Shown piece after piece: positions 27,187 to 36,437 of a stretch of 61,764 bases of DNA. Location of the stretch: positions 1-61,764 of the forward strand of contig SFKP01000006.1 of NCBI GenBank assembly GCA_004553715.1, written 5' to 3'. Each line of letters opens with the position of its first letter. Position 1 is the first letter of the stretch. This DNA is from Clostridiales bacterium. Lineage in GTDB: Bacteria; Bacillota; Clostridia; TANB77; CAG-508. The position numbers were made by a program, and so were the translations under genes. The notes beneath the pieces were generated by a model. That model ran no database searches, was not told the origin of the DNA, and saw only the letters and a program-made list of their open reading frames with translations.

Positions 27187-30100
27187 ATGAAGAAATTTAA
27201 AATTTTATTAGGATTACTTGTTTTTGTATTAACATTAAGTTTTTTAGAAATTAGAGTAAACGCAATAAACGAACCAATGATATTAAATATTAATGAAACA
27301 AGACCATTTAGTGATGATGATGGGGATGGAACAGTAGGAAATGACAAATATACAATATTTAGCAATCCAGCACAAACAATATTTAAGATAGGTGAACGAT
27401 TAGAAACAAGCGAAGAACTACAATACTTAAAAAGTTTATATTGTTTAAGATTTGGATTAGGTTTTGGTGCTGAAAATACAGACATACAAAATCTACAAGA
27501 CATTACATATAATAAATTGGGAAATCTAAAAACAAACGTAGATGAAATAATTGAATATTATACCAATACTGTTGGATACAATAACATAGATACAGAATAC
27601 ACATATATAGATACAGACAACGAAGAATATCTTTTTACACCATATAACTGTATTTTATGGTTAGCAGATAATATCGCTTTAATAAATGAAAATATTCAAA
27701 TTACAGATTCTGAAATTGTTGATTTATTAACAAATGCAGGAATATTTCCATTGCCACAAAACAACACATTAAAATTAACATTAGATGATATAGATGTTAT
27801 TCAGCAATGTGCCTTTTGGACATTTTCAAATTATGCAGGGTTTATAAAAGAAGATCAAGCTATAGATAACTTGTTAAAAATAAACACTTCAAATTTAGAT
27901 GAAATAGATACTACACGACAAAGAGGAAAGCAAGTAAAAAAATTATATGATTATTTAGTAACATCAGCTAAAAAAGGTGCAGCAAGCTATGGAACAGGAA
28001 ATGTAAGACCAATAAATGGAGAAGTGAATTTACCAGGAGTGGAATTAGAAACAACATTATCAGCAACAGTTTTTGAAAAAAGTTTTGAATATAATGGAAT
28101 AAGTAATTCGTATTATGTTGTAGGGCCTTTCAAATTAAACATTACAAATCCAAATGATTCTTGGAACATTGATGTCGTTCCTACATTTGGATATAAATCA
28201 ACAATTACGGCAACAGAATATACTATTATAAATAGAGCAATGTTAATAACAATAAATAATGAAGTCGTAACTAATTTTAATTATGATATTAAAGATGGTG
28301 AACAATTTTATGTGGCAATAAATAAAGATAGTATGGATGGAGCAACAATAGTTGAATTTAAATTGAGTATAGATTATACATATTCAAGAATAGATAGAAT
28401 TGCTACTTTATGGACTGCTGAACCAAGTGATCAACCAGTATTATTAGTAGAAGATGAGGTTATAGATGGTAATGGTAATACAGAAACAGTTGTAGAAAAC
28501 AGAAAACCAGACTTTGCACTTCGTAAATACATAACAAAAATAGAAAGAGATGGAGAAGAAGTAACTATAGCTTCAAGAGTTCCAGTTCCAGATACATCTA
28601 CACTTACAACAGGAGAATCAACAACAGCAATATATAAACACTTAAAAACGCCAGTAGAAGTAAAAACAGGAGATATTGTTACTTATACAATAGCGGTATA
28701 TAATGAAGGAAATATAGAAGGTAGAGTAACGAAAATAACAGATTATATACCAGCAGGATTAGAATATGATGCTACATTAAATACGGATATTACTGCAAAT
28801 TTAGATGGTAACAAACTAGAAATAACATTAAATGGAAATAATTTACCAGCTTTTACAGGGGAAGGAATATCAAGCACATCGGTTAGTGTCAAATTAAGAG
28901 TAACAGCAACACAAAATCAAAAAGATCAAGTATTTACAAATATAGCAGAAATATCGGCGTTTGCACTAGAAGGAGAAGAAATAAATTCAGATAGAGATTC
29001 AACGCCAGATAATTTAGAAATGCCAACAGATTTAGAAAACTATTGGGGAACAGACATAATCCAAGGTTTAACAGAATCAGAAAATTATTATGTAGGACAA
29101 GAAGATGATGATGACTTTGAAAAAGTATTTATAAGAGGAGTAAATGCAGACTTTGCGCTTCGTAAATATATAACAAGAGTAGAAAGAAATGGAGAAGAAG
29201 TAATAATTTCATCAAGAGTACCATCTATTGATTTTTCAAATATAAAACCAACAAAAGATATGGCAAGAGAAACAACAGCAACATATAAACACTCAAAGAA
29301 ACCAGTAGAAGTGAAAACAGGAGATATTGTTACATATACAATAGCTGTATATAATGAAGGGCAAATAGAAGGAAAAGTAACAGAAATTATTGATTACTTA
29401 CCAGATGGAATAGAGTTTGTACCAGAAAAAAACCCAGATTTTGTTGCAGTAAGAGATGGAGACGACATACAAAACTTAAGTGAAGATGATATACAAGAAA
29501 TACTACAAGAAGCAGAAACTACTAAAAAATACTTATATCAAATATTAGATAACAAATTAATAATAAAATATTTAGAAGAATATACATTAAATCCAATAAC
29601 TGCAGACACAGATAAATTAGATAGCAAGGAAATAAATATAGTATGTAAAGTAATTGCTATCGAGCAAGAAGCAGATTTAGTATTAACTAATATGGCAGAA
29701 ATATCTGAATACGAAGTAGAAGGAGATATAGAGGATAGAGATTCAAAACCAAACTATCCAGCAATACCAACAGACTTAGAAAACTATTGGGGAACAAATA
29801 TAATTCAAGGTGAAACAGAATCAGAAAATTATTATGTAGGACAAGAAGATGATGATGATTTTGAAAAAGTAGTAATAAAAGGAGCAAATTTTGACTTAGC
29901 ACTTCGTAAATTTATTTCATCAATCAAGAGAAATGGAGAAGAAATTCTAGACGAAGATAGATCTCCTGAAGTAGATATAAGTACACTTACAACAACTACA
30001 ACAGCAAGTTATACACATTCAAAAGATGCAGTAACAGTAAAAACTGGAGATATCGTAACATATACTCTAAGGGTATATAATGAAGGAGAACTTAATGGAT

Positions 30101-31851
30101 ATGTTAATACTATTACAGAACATATTCCAGAAGGATTAGAGTTCATTCTAGATAGTGATGTAAATACAACATATATGTGGACATTTGAAAATGTACTAAA
30201 TATAAATATAATAAATACAAATTATTGGTCTAAGGCTCGTACAGATAATGGAGAAGTAGAAGGACTACTAAAAGGATATGATGGAGGAAGAGATTTAGAC
30301 TATAGAGATGTAAAAATAGAATTTAAAGTAATTGCACCAAATACATATGAAAATGAAATAGTAAATATTGCAGAAATTTCAAATTCAGTTGCAGTAAATG
30401 AAAATAATCAAATATTAAATATTAGTGATAGGGACTCTGTAAATCCGGTAAATATTGAAAATTATATATTAAAACCAGCACCAGAAAATAGTACTTATCA
30501 AGAAGATGATGATGATTATGAAAGATTACAAGTTAGATACTTTGACTTAGCTTTACGTAAATTTATTACAGCTGTAAATGAAACTGAAGTAACATCAAGA
30601 ATACCAGAAGTAGTGTTAAATGAAGAAACAGGAGATTTAGAATATATACATGATAAAACACCGGTAGAAGTAGTAAATGCAGATTTAGTAACATATACAA
30701 TAAGAGTATACAATGAAGGTTCAATTGCAGGATATGCTGAAGAAATAGTAGATGATATACCAGCAGGACTTGTATATATTCCTACAAATACAGTAAATAA
30801 AAGTTATAGATGGAAGATGTTAGATAGCCAAGGAAATGAAACAGAGAATGTAGAAGAAGCAGTAAGGTTAACTACAGATTATCTATCAGAAGCATATGGA
30901 AACACTCTTATGAGTGATGAAGACAATATTAATCCAAACTTAATAAATCCATTTGATAGCAATTTACCAATAAGCAATATAGAACCATTTAACCCAGATT
31001 ATAGAGATGTTAAATTGGTATTCCAAGTAGATGATTCAGCTGTTCCAGTAGAAAATGAAGACAGAATTATTATAAATCATGCACAAATTGCAGAAGATAG
31101 TGATGATGATGAAGATTCAACTCCAGGAGAATGGATTGACGGTGAAGATGACCAAGATGTTGAAAGCATATATGTTAAAACTTTTGATTTAAGCTTACAA
31201 AAATGGGTAACAAAAACTATTGTGACAATAGATGGAGTAACGACTACGACAGAAACAGGATTTAAACCAAATGTAGGACTTACAGAACAAGAAGGAAGAC
31301 CAAATAACGAAAATGAGCCACTAGCACAAGTTGTAATTGACAAGAAAAAAATTAACAAAACGGAAGTAAAATTTGTATATTCAATAAGAGTAGCAAATGA
31401 AGGTGATATAGCTGGATATGCTACAGAAATTACAGATTATATTCCAGAAGGATTAAAATTTGTACAAGAAGATAACCCAATTTGGGAAAAGGTTGGAGAA
31501 ACAAAAATAGTAACCCATGCACTAGAAACAACATTACTAAATCCAGGAGAAAGCAAAGAAATCGAAGTTATATTTACTTGGATAAATGACGAGAACAATC
31601 TTGGAGTAAAAACAAATATTGCAGCAATTACTGCAGATTATAATGAATATGGAGATGCAGCAGATATCGATTCAACACCAGGAGATATAGATATTACACA
31701 ATATGATCACGAACAAGAAGATGATGATGATTATGCATTAGTAATATTAACAGTAAAAACTGGTGGGGGAAATTCATATATAGCAATAGGATTAGTTGTA
31801 ATTGCAATTATAGCAACAGGAATAGTACTTATTAAAAGATATGTATTATAA
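27187..31851 (+). CDS. Large surface protein: thioester domain plus five repeated DUF11-like modules
   Basis: 1554 residues with a signal peptide (to about residue 26, ending RVNA). Residues about 80-215 resemble a Gram-positive thioester (TQXA) adhesin domain: Cys86 in LYCLRFG and Gln207 in IQQCAFWTFSN could form the internal Cys-Gln bond that binds host amines. Five modules follow, starting near residues 440, 653, 900, 1118 and 1332 with FALRKYIT or FDLALRKF-type motifs, each containing YTI/L..YNEG and ending in QEDDDDFE-like linkers. A C-terminal membrane segment ends KRYVL, but no LPxTG is present, so anchoring would be by the membrane helix. ATG 27187 is chosen over 27181 by spacing to AGGAAGG (27173-27179). 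Adhesin function is inferred. Confidence 0.85.
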   Translation: MKKFKILLGLLVFVLTLSFLEIRVNAINEPMILNINETRPFSDDDGDGTVGNDKYTIFSNPAQTIFKIGERLETSEELQYLKSLYCLRFGLGFGAENTDIQNLQDITYNKLGNLKTNVDEIIEYYTNTVGYNNIDTEYTYIDTDNEEYLFTPYNCILWLADNIALINENIQITDSEIVDLLTNAGIFPLPQNNTLKLTLDDIDVIQQCAFWTFSNYAGFIKEDQAIDNLLKINTSNLDEIDTTRQRGKQVKKLYDYLVTSAKKGAASYGTGNVRPINGEVNLPGVELETTLSATVFEKSFEYNGISNSYYVVGPFKLNITNPNDSWNIDVVPTFGYKSTITATEYTIINRAMLITINNEVVTNFNYDIKDGEQFYVAINKDSMDGATIVEFKLSIDYTYSRIDRIATLWTAEPSDQPVLLVEDEVIDGNGNTETVVENRKPDFALRKYITKIERDGEEVTIASRVPVPDTSTLTTGESTTAIYKHLKTPVEVKTGDIVTYTIAVYNEGNIEGRVTKITDYIPAGLEYDATLNTDITANLDGNKLEITLNGNNLPAFTGEGISSTSVSVKLRVTATQNQKDQVFTNIAEISAFALEGEEINSDRDSTPDNLEMPTDLENYWGTDIIQGLTESENYYVGQEDDDDFEKVFIRGVNADFALRKYITRVERNGEEVIISSRVPSIDFSNIKPTKDMARETTATYKHSKKPVEVKTGDIVTYTIAVYNEGQIEGKVTEIIDYLPDGIEFVPEKNPDFVAVRDGDDIQNLSEDDIQEILQEAETTKKYLYQILDNKLIIKYLEEYTLNPITADTDKLDSKEINIVCKVIAIEQEADLVLTNMAEISEYEVEGDIEDRDSKPNYPAIPTDLENYWGTNIIQGETESENYYVGQEDDDDFEKVVIKGANFDLALRKFISSIKRNGEEILDEDRSPEVDISTLTTTTTASYTHSKDAVTVKTGDIVTYTLRVYNEGELNGYVNTITEHIPEGLEFILDSDVNTTYMWTFENVLNINIINTNYWSKARTDNGEVEGLLKGYDGGRDLDYRDVKIEFKVIAPNTYENEIVNIAEISNSVAVNENNQILNISDRDSVNPVNIENYILKPAPENSTYQEDDDDYERLQVRYFDLALRKFITAVNETEVTSRIPEVVLNEETGDLEYIHDKTPVEVVNADLVTYTIRVYNEGSIAGYAEEIVDDIPAGLVYIPTNTVNKSYRWKMLDSQGNETENVEEAVRLTTDYLSEAYGNTLMSDEDNINPNLINPFDSNLPISNIEPFNPDYRDVKLVFQVDDSAVPVENEDRIIINHAQIAEDSDDDEDSTPGEWIDGEDDQDVESIYVKTFDLSLQKWVTKTIVTIDGVTTTTETGFKPNVGLTEQEGRPNNENEPLAQVVIDKKKINKTEVKFVYSIRVANEGDIAGYATEITDYIPEGLKFVQEDNPIWEKVGETKIVTHALETTLLNPGESKEIEVIFTWINDENNLGVKTNIAAITADYNEYGDAADIDSTPGDIDITQYDHEQEDDDDYALVILTVKTGGGNSYIAIGLVVIAIIATGIVLIKRYVL

Positions 31852-31904
31852 TGAATAAAAATATTGGCCTTACTTGATTTAAGTGAGGTCAATATCCTGT
31901 TACA

Positions 31905-32024
31905 GTTCAGATTAATTAATATATAATCCGCTCCATCTTGCTGTCGGTTGGACATTTTCTTTTCTTAGGCTAAAGCACGAAAAGAAAAGTGCAACCGACA
32001 CGTGGAGCTACTTTTGGTCTGAAC
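31905..32024 (-). repeat. Dispersed palindromic repeat, copy D
   Basis: 120 bp, same orientation as copy C, ends GTTCAG and GTCTGAAC. It lacks about 11 bases (the AATTTGAAAAT segment) near the right end that the other copies keep. Lies between the surface protein gene and the next promoter. Confidence 0.92.
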
Positions 32025-32054
32025 AATATCCTTTTCAGAATGTAAATTGACATG

Positions 32055-32084
32055 TTGACAAATAAAAAAAATCTATGCTATAAT
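32055..32084 (+). promoter_or_regulatory. Promoter of the Ig-like membrane protein gene
   Basis: Consensus TTGACA (32055-32060) and TATAAT (32079-32084), 18-base spacer, about 33 bases before the start codon. Confidence 0.8.
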
Positions 32085-32116
32085 TTCTTTGAAAAAAGAG
32101 TAAAGGAAGTAATAAA

Positions 32117-33058
32117 ATGAATCAAATTTTATCTACAAATGAGAATAAAAACAACAAAAAACCTGTAGACACAACAAAAGTTATTGTGGTTTTTTGTATA
32201 ATTATAATTACTTTTGGTGCTATTATTTTAGGTAAGAGCCTTTATGAATTATATAAAGAAAGACCTAAAGATGCGACAGTTGAAAAATTAAATAAGCCAG
32301 AAATCGCAATAGAACAAATGGAGGATGGCAAAATTAGAATTGTAGCAAAATATGATCAAGGACTTACACAATTATCATACATTTGGAACGAGACAAATAA
32401 AACAGATATTAATTTAGAAGGACAAACATATATAGAAAAATTAATTGATTTGCCAGAAGGTGCAATCAATAAATTAGAAGTAATAGCTATAGGTACAGAT
32501 GCACAAACAGAAAATTTTATAAGAGAATTTGAACAACAAGGAGATACTATTAATCCAGAAATAGATTGGGTAATTTCAACAAAATTAAAGATAATGGCAA
32601 CAGATGAAACAGAATTAGCATATGTAAGTTATAAATGGAATGAAGAAGAAGAAACTATAATAAAACCAACAACCGATTTAAAAACAATAGAAGAAACAAT
32701 AGAAATAAAAAGAGGAACAAATTCACTAACTATTAAAGCAGTAGATACTTCTGGCAATATAGCAACAAAAACAAGAACATTCCAAGGAATTAATGAACCA
32801 GAAATCACTTGGAGAAAATATGGAAATATTGTAGCAATTACAGTTGTACATGATATGGGATTTGAGAAAATCACATTAATTATAAATGGTAAAGAGACTG
32901 TTTATGATGAAAATAGTTCAGAATATGATTTATCTCAGACAGAAATAATATTAAAAGCTCCAATACAAGTTGGAGAAAATACAATTGTAGTTAAGGCAAA
33001 AAGTAAAGAAGGATCAGAGAAAAAACTAGAAGGTAAAACAACTTATAATCCACAATAA
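32117..33058 (+). CDS. Membrane-anchored protein with Ig-like repeats, function unknown
   Basis: 313 residues. One N-terminal membrane segment (about residues 20-43) leaves a large extracytoplasmic part with three units of about 80 residues, each alternating beta-strands; two contain the phrase SYIWNE or SYKWNE, and the second and third contain NSLTIKAVDTSGN and NTIVVKAKSKEGS, as in Ig-like bacterial surface domains. No catalytic motif seen. AAAGGAAG precedes the ATG. The GGDDF gene follows after 24 bases, so they are probably co-transcribed. Could be a structural or ligand-binding surface protein. Confidence 0.75.
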   Translation: MNQILSTNENKNNKKPVDTTKVIVVFCIIIITFGAIILGKSLYELYKERPKDATVEKLNKPEIAIEQMEDGKIRIVAKYDQGLTQLSYIWNETNKTDINLEGQTYIEKLIDLPEGAINKLEVIAIGTDAQTENFIREFEQQGDTINPEIDWVISTKLKIMATDETELAYVSYKWNEEEETIIKPTTDLKTIEETIEIKRGTNSLTIKAVDTSGNIATKTRTFQGINEPEITWRKYGNIVAITVVHDMGFEKITLIINGKETVYDENSSEYDLSQTEIILKAPIQVGENTIVVKAKSKEGSEKKLEGKTTYNPQ

Positions 33059-33082
33059 TTACAAAAGATAGGAGAACATAAT

Positions 33083-34021
33083 ATGATACAAGATATTTAT
33101 ATTATAGAAGATACTAATATATTGTCAAAAGAATTGATGAAGATTTTCAATGTAGAAAATAATGGATTCAAAATAAGACAAATTAATTCTAATAGTATTG
33201 ATATAATATTTAAAGAAATACCAGAATTAATATTAATTGATGAAGATAATATCAGTATACCTATAGAGAGATTATGTGGTGAAATAAGAGGCAATGAAGA
33301 TAACAATATAACACCAATAATAGTATATTCTTCTAATGAAGATAGGGAGCATAAATTAAAAATAGCAAAATGTGTTGTAGAGATTTTTATAGAAAAATCA
33401 ATGGGAATAGAATATTTGGCAAGAATAGTAAAAAACATGCTACGACTTTTATCTGTAAATAGAACAGTTAGTCCACTTACAGGACTTCCAGGAAATGTTC
33501 AAATACAAACAGAGTTAAAAAGAAGATTATTAAAAAGAGAACCATTTAGAGTATTATATTTCGATTTAGATAATTTTAAGGCATATAATGATATCTATGG
33601 ATTTTTAAAAGGTGATGAAATAATTAAATTTACTGCAAGAACTATTATAAAATATGTTCATAAAATAGATGATGGGGAAACCTTTGTAGGTCATATTGGT
33701 GGAGATGATTTTGTAGCAATTATTGATGGAGAGTCAGACTATGACAATATTTGCCAATGTATAATAGCAGAATTCGATAATGAAATATTAAAATATTTTA
33801 ATGATGAAGATATAGAAAAAGGTTACTTAGAAGTGGAAAATAGAAAAGGAGTAATAGAAGAGTTTCCATTAACATCTCTTTCAATAGGAGTAGTTGTTGC
33901 AGATAGAAAAAGGTTTTCCAATATATTAGAAATAGGAGAAGTAGGGGCACAAGTAAAGCATTTAGCAAAATCAACGCCAGGAAGTTGCTATGCAATAAAT
34001 AGGAGAGATTTAGAGATTTAA
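33083..34021 (+). CDS. Receiver-like domain fused to a GGDDF (GGDEF-family) domain
   Basis: 312 residues. The first 120 resemble a response-regulator receiver (IYIIEDT, ELILIDED with a candidate phospho-acceptor Asp, IFIEKS with the Lys). The rest is a GGDEF-family domain: SPLTGLPGN, VLYFDLDNFKAYNDIYG, LKGDEIIKF and signature GHIGGDDFVAI. The signature reads GGDDF where active diguanylate cyclases have GG(D/E)EF, so cyclase activity is uncertain; it may bind nucleotide or c-di-GMP without making it. No I-site RxxD stands five residues ahead of it. AGGAGA precedes the ATG. Confidence 0.85.
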   Translation: MIQDIYIIEDTNILSKELMKIFNVENNGFKIRQINSNSIDIIFKEIPELILIDEDNISIPIERLCGEIRGNEDNNITPIIVYSSNEDREHKLKIAKCVVEIFIEKSMGIEYLARIVKNMLRLLSVNRTVSPLTGLPGNVQIQTELKRRLLKREPFRVLYFDLDNFKAYNDIYGFLKGDEIIKFTARTIIKYVHKIDDGETFVGHIGGDDFVAIIDGESDYDNICQCIIAEFDNEILKYFNDEDIEKGYLEVENRKGVIEEFPLTSLSIGVVVADRKRFSNILEIGEVGAQVKHLAKSTPGSCYAINRRDLEI

Positions 34022-34127
34022 GAAAAAGATCTTCGCTTTTAAATTAATTTAGATATAAAAAATAATAATCATAAAGGTCTTATTTTATAATATAGTTTTA
34101 TAAGAAATATATTTAAGGGGGATTTTT

Positions 34128-34252
34128 ATGATTATTTTAAAAAAGAAAAGACTTTATATGATTATTGTAGGGATATTTGTAGCAGTTGGAATATTAGAAA
34201 TAGGAATAACAAGAAATAATCAAACAAAGTAATAGTAATTGATGCAGGACAT
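34128..34252 (+). pseudogene. 5' fragment of a cwlD-like N-acetylmuramoyl-L-alanine amidase gene
   Basis: A 34-codon frame encodes a membrane anchor (MIILKKKRLYMIIVGIFVAV). One base out of frame follows KVIVIDAGHP, the opening motif of amidase_3 enzymes such as CwlD, whose His is a zinc ligand. The homology stops at about 34252, and element-like sequence begins. So the gene is both frameshifted and cut, with no remainder in this window. AAGGGGGAT precedes the ATG. CwlD makes muramic lactam in spore cortex; assignment to CwlD rather than another amidase is tentative. Confidence 0.6.
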
Positions 34253-34298
34253 CCGAGATACCTGTTAACAAGGTAAAATAAAAATTAAATAAAATGCT

Positions 34299-34325
34299 AG
34301 AGCTGACTTGATGTTGGCTCTTTTT
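34299..34325 (+). terminator. Terminator at the left edge of the element remnant
   Basis: AGAGCTGAC pairs with GTTGGCTCT (two G-T pairs) and is followed by TTTTT. Confidence 0.6.
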
Positions 34326-34349
34326 ACTTGGGGAAAAGGAGGGAAACAA

Positions 34350-34661
34350 ATGCAAAAAGATGATTCAATAAAAACATTAGAAGAATTGCAGAATGGAATG
34401 TTTTGTAGTATAGGACTACCATTAACTAATTCAATGAAAAGTGATGTAACAGCAATGTATTTAGGTAAAGACAAAGATGGAAGATATAATTTCTTTGATG
34501 GTGGAGGTGCTTGTGGTACTTTTAAATTATCAGAGAAATTTATTAGAGAAAAAAACATAGAGATAACGAAACAATTTGATGAAGAAAAAACTTTTGAATT
34601 ATATCAAGAATTAAATAAAAAAACAGATAGAATAAAACAAAAAGATAGAAATAGCAGATAA
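34350..34661 (+). CDS. Small element-associated protein, function unknown
   Basis: 103 residues starting MQKDDSIKTLEELQNGMF; start set by AAGGAGGG about 6-8 bases upstream. Beta-rich first half (SDVTAMYLGKDKDGRYNFFD) and charged helical C-terminus (ELYQELNKKTDRIKQKDR). No membrane segment or known motif. Lies upstream of parA with a terminator between. I do not recognise the family; its context suggests cargo or maintenance of an integrative element. Confidence 0.65.
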   Translation: MQKDDSIKTLEELQNGMFCSIGLPLTNSMKSDVTAMYLGKDKDGRYNFFDGGGACGTFKLSEKFIREKNIEITKQFDEEKTFELYQELNKKTDRIKQKDRNSR

Positions 34662-34690
34662 GCGAGTTGTAAATAGACAATTCGTTTTTT
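34662..34690 (+). terminator. Terminator before parA
   Basis: GCGAGTTGT pairs with ACAATTCGT (with a G-T pair) over AAATAG, followed by a T run. Confidence 0.65.
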
Positions 34691-34716
34691 ATTTTTAACG
34701 AGGGGAGGCAGAAAAA

Positions 34717-35541
34717 ATGTCAAAAACTAAAATAATAGCTATTGCAAATCAAAAAGGTGGAGTAGGTAAAACAACAACAGCATTAAATTTAGGGGTAGGA
34801 CTTGTTAATAATGGGAAAAAAGTATTGCTAATTGATGCAGATCCACAAGGCGATTTAACAACTTGTTTAGGTTGGGACAGACAAGATGAATTAGATAAGT
34901 CTTTAGCAAATGTATTAGAAAAAGTAATAAAAGATATTCCATTAGAAGAAAATGAAGCTATTTTACATCATAAAGAGGGTGTTGATTTAGTGCCATCAAA
35001 TATTGATTTGGAAACAATAGAACTTGGACTTGTAAATATTATGAGCAGAGAATTTATATTAAAAAGTTATCTGGAACAAATAAAGGACAAGTATGACTAT
35101 ATAATAATTGATTGCAGACCATCATTAAGTATGATTACTTTAAATGCTTTAGCAAGTGCAGACAGTGTAATTATACCAGTACAGGCACATTACTTATCAG
35201 CTAAAGGTATGACACAGTTAATACAAACCATAAATAATGTAAGAAAACGAATAAACCCTAATTTAAAAATTGATGGAGTTTTGATTACACTTGCAGATAT
35301 GCAGACAAGAGTAGCAAAAACCACATTAGAAACTTTACAAAGCAATTATGGTGGTAAAATAAAAATTTATAACACTATTATTCCACAAGGAGTTAAGGCA
35401 GTAGAGGGAACAATGGCAGGAAAGAGTTTATATACTTATGATAAAAATAGTAAACCAGCAATTGCTTATGAAAATTTTTGCAAGGAGGTATTGAAAGATG
35501 AAAAACAAAGAACTAAAAATGAATTTGATAAGTGCAGATGA
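34717..35541 (+). CDS. parA: ParA/Soj-family partition ATPase
   Basis: 274 residues. Deviant Walker A NQKGGVGKTTTALNL, switch I DADPQGDLT and Walker B YDYIIIDCRPS are all intact. It acts with ParB in DNA partition. Chromosomal Soj would sit near the origin with spo0J; here the ParA is divergent and beside a small element gene, as in integrative conjugative elements. AGGGGAGG precedes the ATG. The parB gene overlaps its end. Confidence 0.92.
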   Translation: MSKTKIIAIANQKGGVGKTTTALNLGVGLVNNGKKVLLIDADPQGDLTTCLGWDRQDELDKSLANVLEKVIKDIPLEENEAILHHKEGVDLVPSNIDLETIELGLVNIMSREFILKSYLEQIKDKYDYIIIDCRPSLSMITLNALASADSVIIPVQAHYLSAKGMTQLIQTINNVRKRINPNLKIDGVLITLADMQTRVAKTTLETLQSNYGGKIKIYNTIIPQGVKAVEGTMAGKSLYTYDKNSKPAIAYENFCKEVLKDEKQRTKNEFDKCR

Positions 35542-36437
35542 TTTATTTGAACCAGTTGCACGGCAAAGATATTTTAAATATAGAAAAATCAATACCAATA
35601 CCTATTGAGAAATTATTTCCTTTTCCAAATCACCCATTTCAAGTAAATAATGATGAAAAAATGGAAGAAATGGCAAAAACTATAAAGGAAAGTGGAGTTT
35701 CTACACCTTTAATAGTAAGACCAAGACCAGATGGAAATTATGAAATAATATCAGGACATAGAAGAAAATTTGCAAGTGAACTTGCAGAATTAAAAGAAGT
35801 ACCATGTATTATAAGAAACCTTACAGAAGATGAGGCAGTAATAGAAATGGTAAATAGTAATATGCAAAGAGAAAAAATACTACCAAGCGAGAAAGCATTT
35901 GCATATAAAATGAAATTAGAAGCACAGAAACATCAAGGAAAAAGGACTGATACAACTTTGTCGCAAGTTGCGACGAAGTCAGAAAAAAGTACAGCTGAAA
36001 AAATAGGAAATGAGTTTGGAGAAAGTAAAGATACAGTATATAGATATATACGATTAACTGAACTTATACCAGAATTATTAAAGTTAGTTGATGAAGATAG
36101 AATAGCATTTACACCAGCAGTTGATATTTCATATCTTACTGAAGATGAACAATATGTATTGCTTAATATTTATGACTATGATGAGAAAACTCCAACTGTA
36201 CCACAAACTAGACATTTAAAAATGTTAAGTCAAGAGGGAAAACTTACAGCAGACAAAATTGAAGAAATAATGCAGGAGAAAAAAACTAATCAAGTTGAAA
36301 AAATGAAATTAGATAAGGAAAGAATAAGAAAGCTACTCCCAAAACATATAATAACAGACAAACAAGCAGAAGATTTTATTGCAAAATGTATTGAAGAACA
36401 CAATGAAAGAGAGAGGAGAAAGGCATTAGTGAGATAA
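35532..36437 (+). CDS. parB: ParB/Spo0J-family protein, probably frameshifted near its N-terminus
   Basis: Binds centromere-like DNA with ParA. ParB N-terminal domain with PHPF-type and SGHRRKFASELA motifs, a helix-turn-helix region (KIGNEFGESKDTVYRYIRLTE) and a basic C-terminus. The intact frame opens at GTG 35532 without a binding site. A better start is ATG 35498 with AGGAGG at 35483-35488, giving MKNKELKMNLISADDLFEPV, as expected for element ParB proteins; that frame joins this one by a single-base shift near 35550 (GTTGCACGG). So the full gene is probably 35498-36437 with one indel, in life or in the assembly. Confidence 0.8.
   Translation: MQMIYLNQLHGKDILNIEKSIPIPIEKLFPFPNHPFQVNNDEKMEEMAKTIKESGVSTPLIVRPRPDGNYEIISGHRRKFASELAELKEVPCIIRNLTEDEAVIEMVNSNMQREKILPSEKAFAYKMKLEAQKHQGKRTDTTLSQVATKSEKSTAEKIGNEFGESKDTVYRYIRLTELIPELLKLVDEDRIAFTPAVDISYLTEDEQYVLLNIYDYDEKTPTVPQTRHLKMLSQEGKLTADKIEEIMQEKKTNQVEKMKLDKERIRKLLPKHIITDKQAEDFIAKCIEEHNERERRKALVR

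Noticed and set aside
34717..36437. Chromosomal soj-spo0J at the replication origin
   Set aside because: The neighbours are element-type, no dnaA, gidA/B or parS-like clusters are seen, and the ParA is of the divergent element type.
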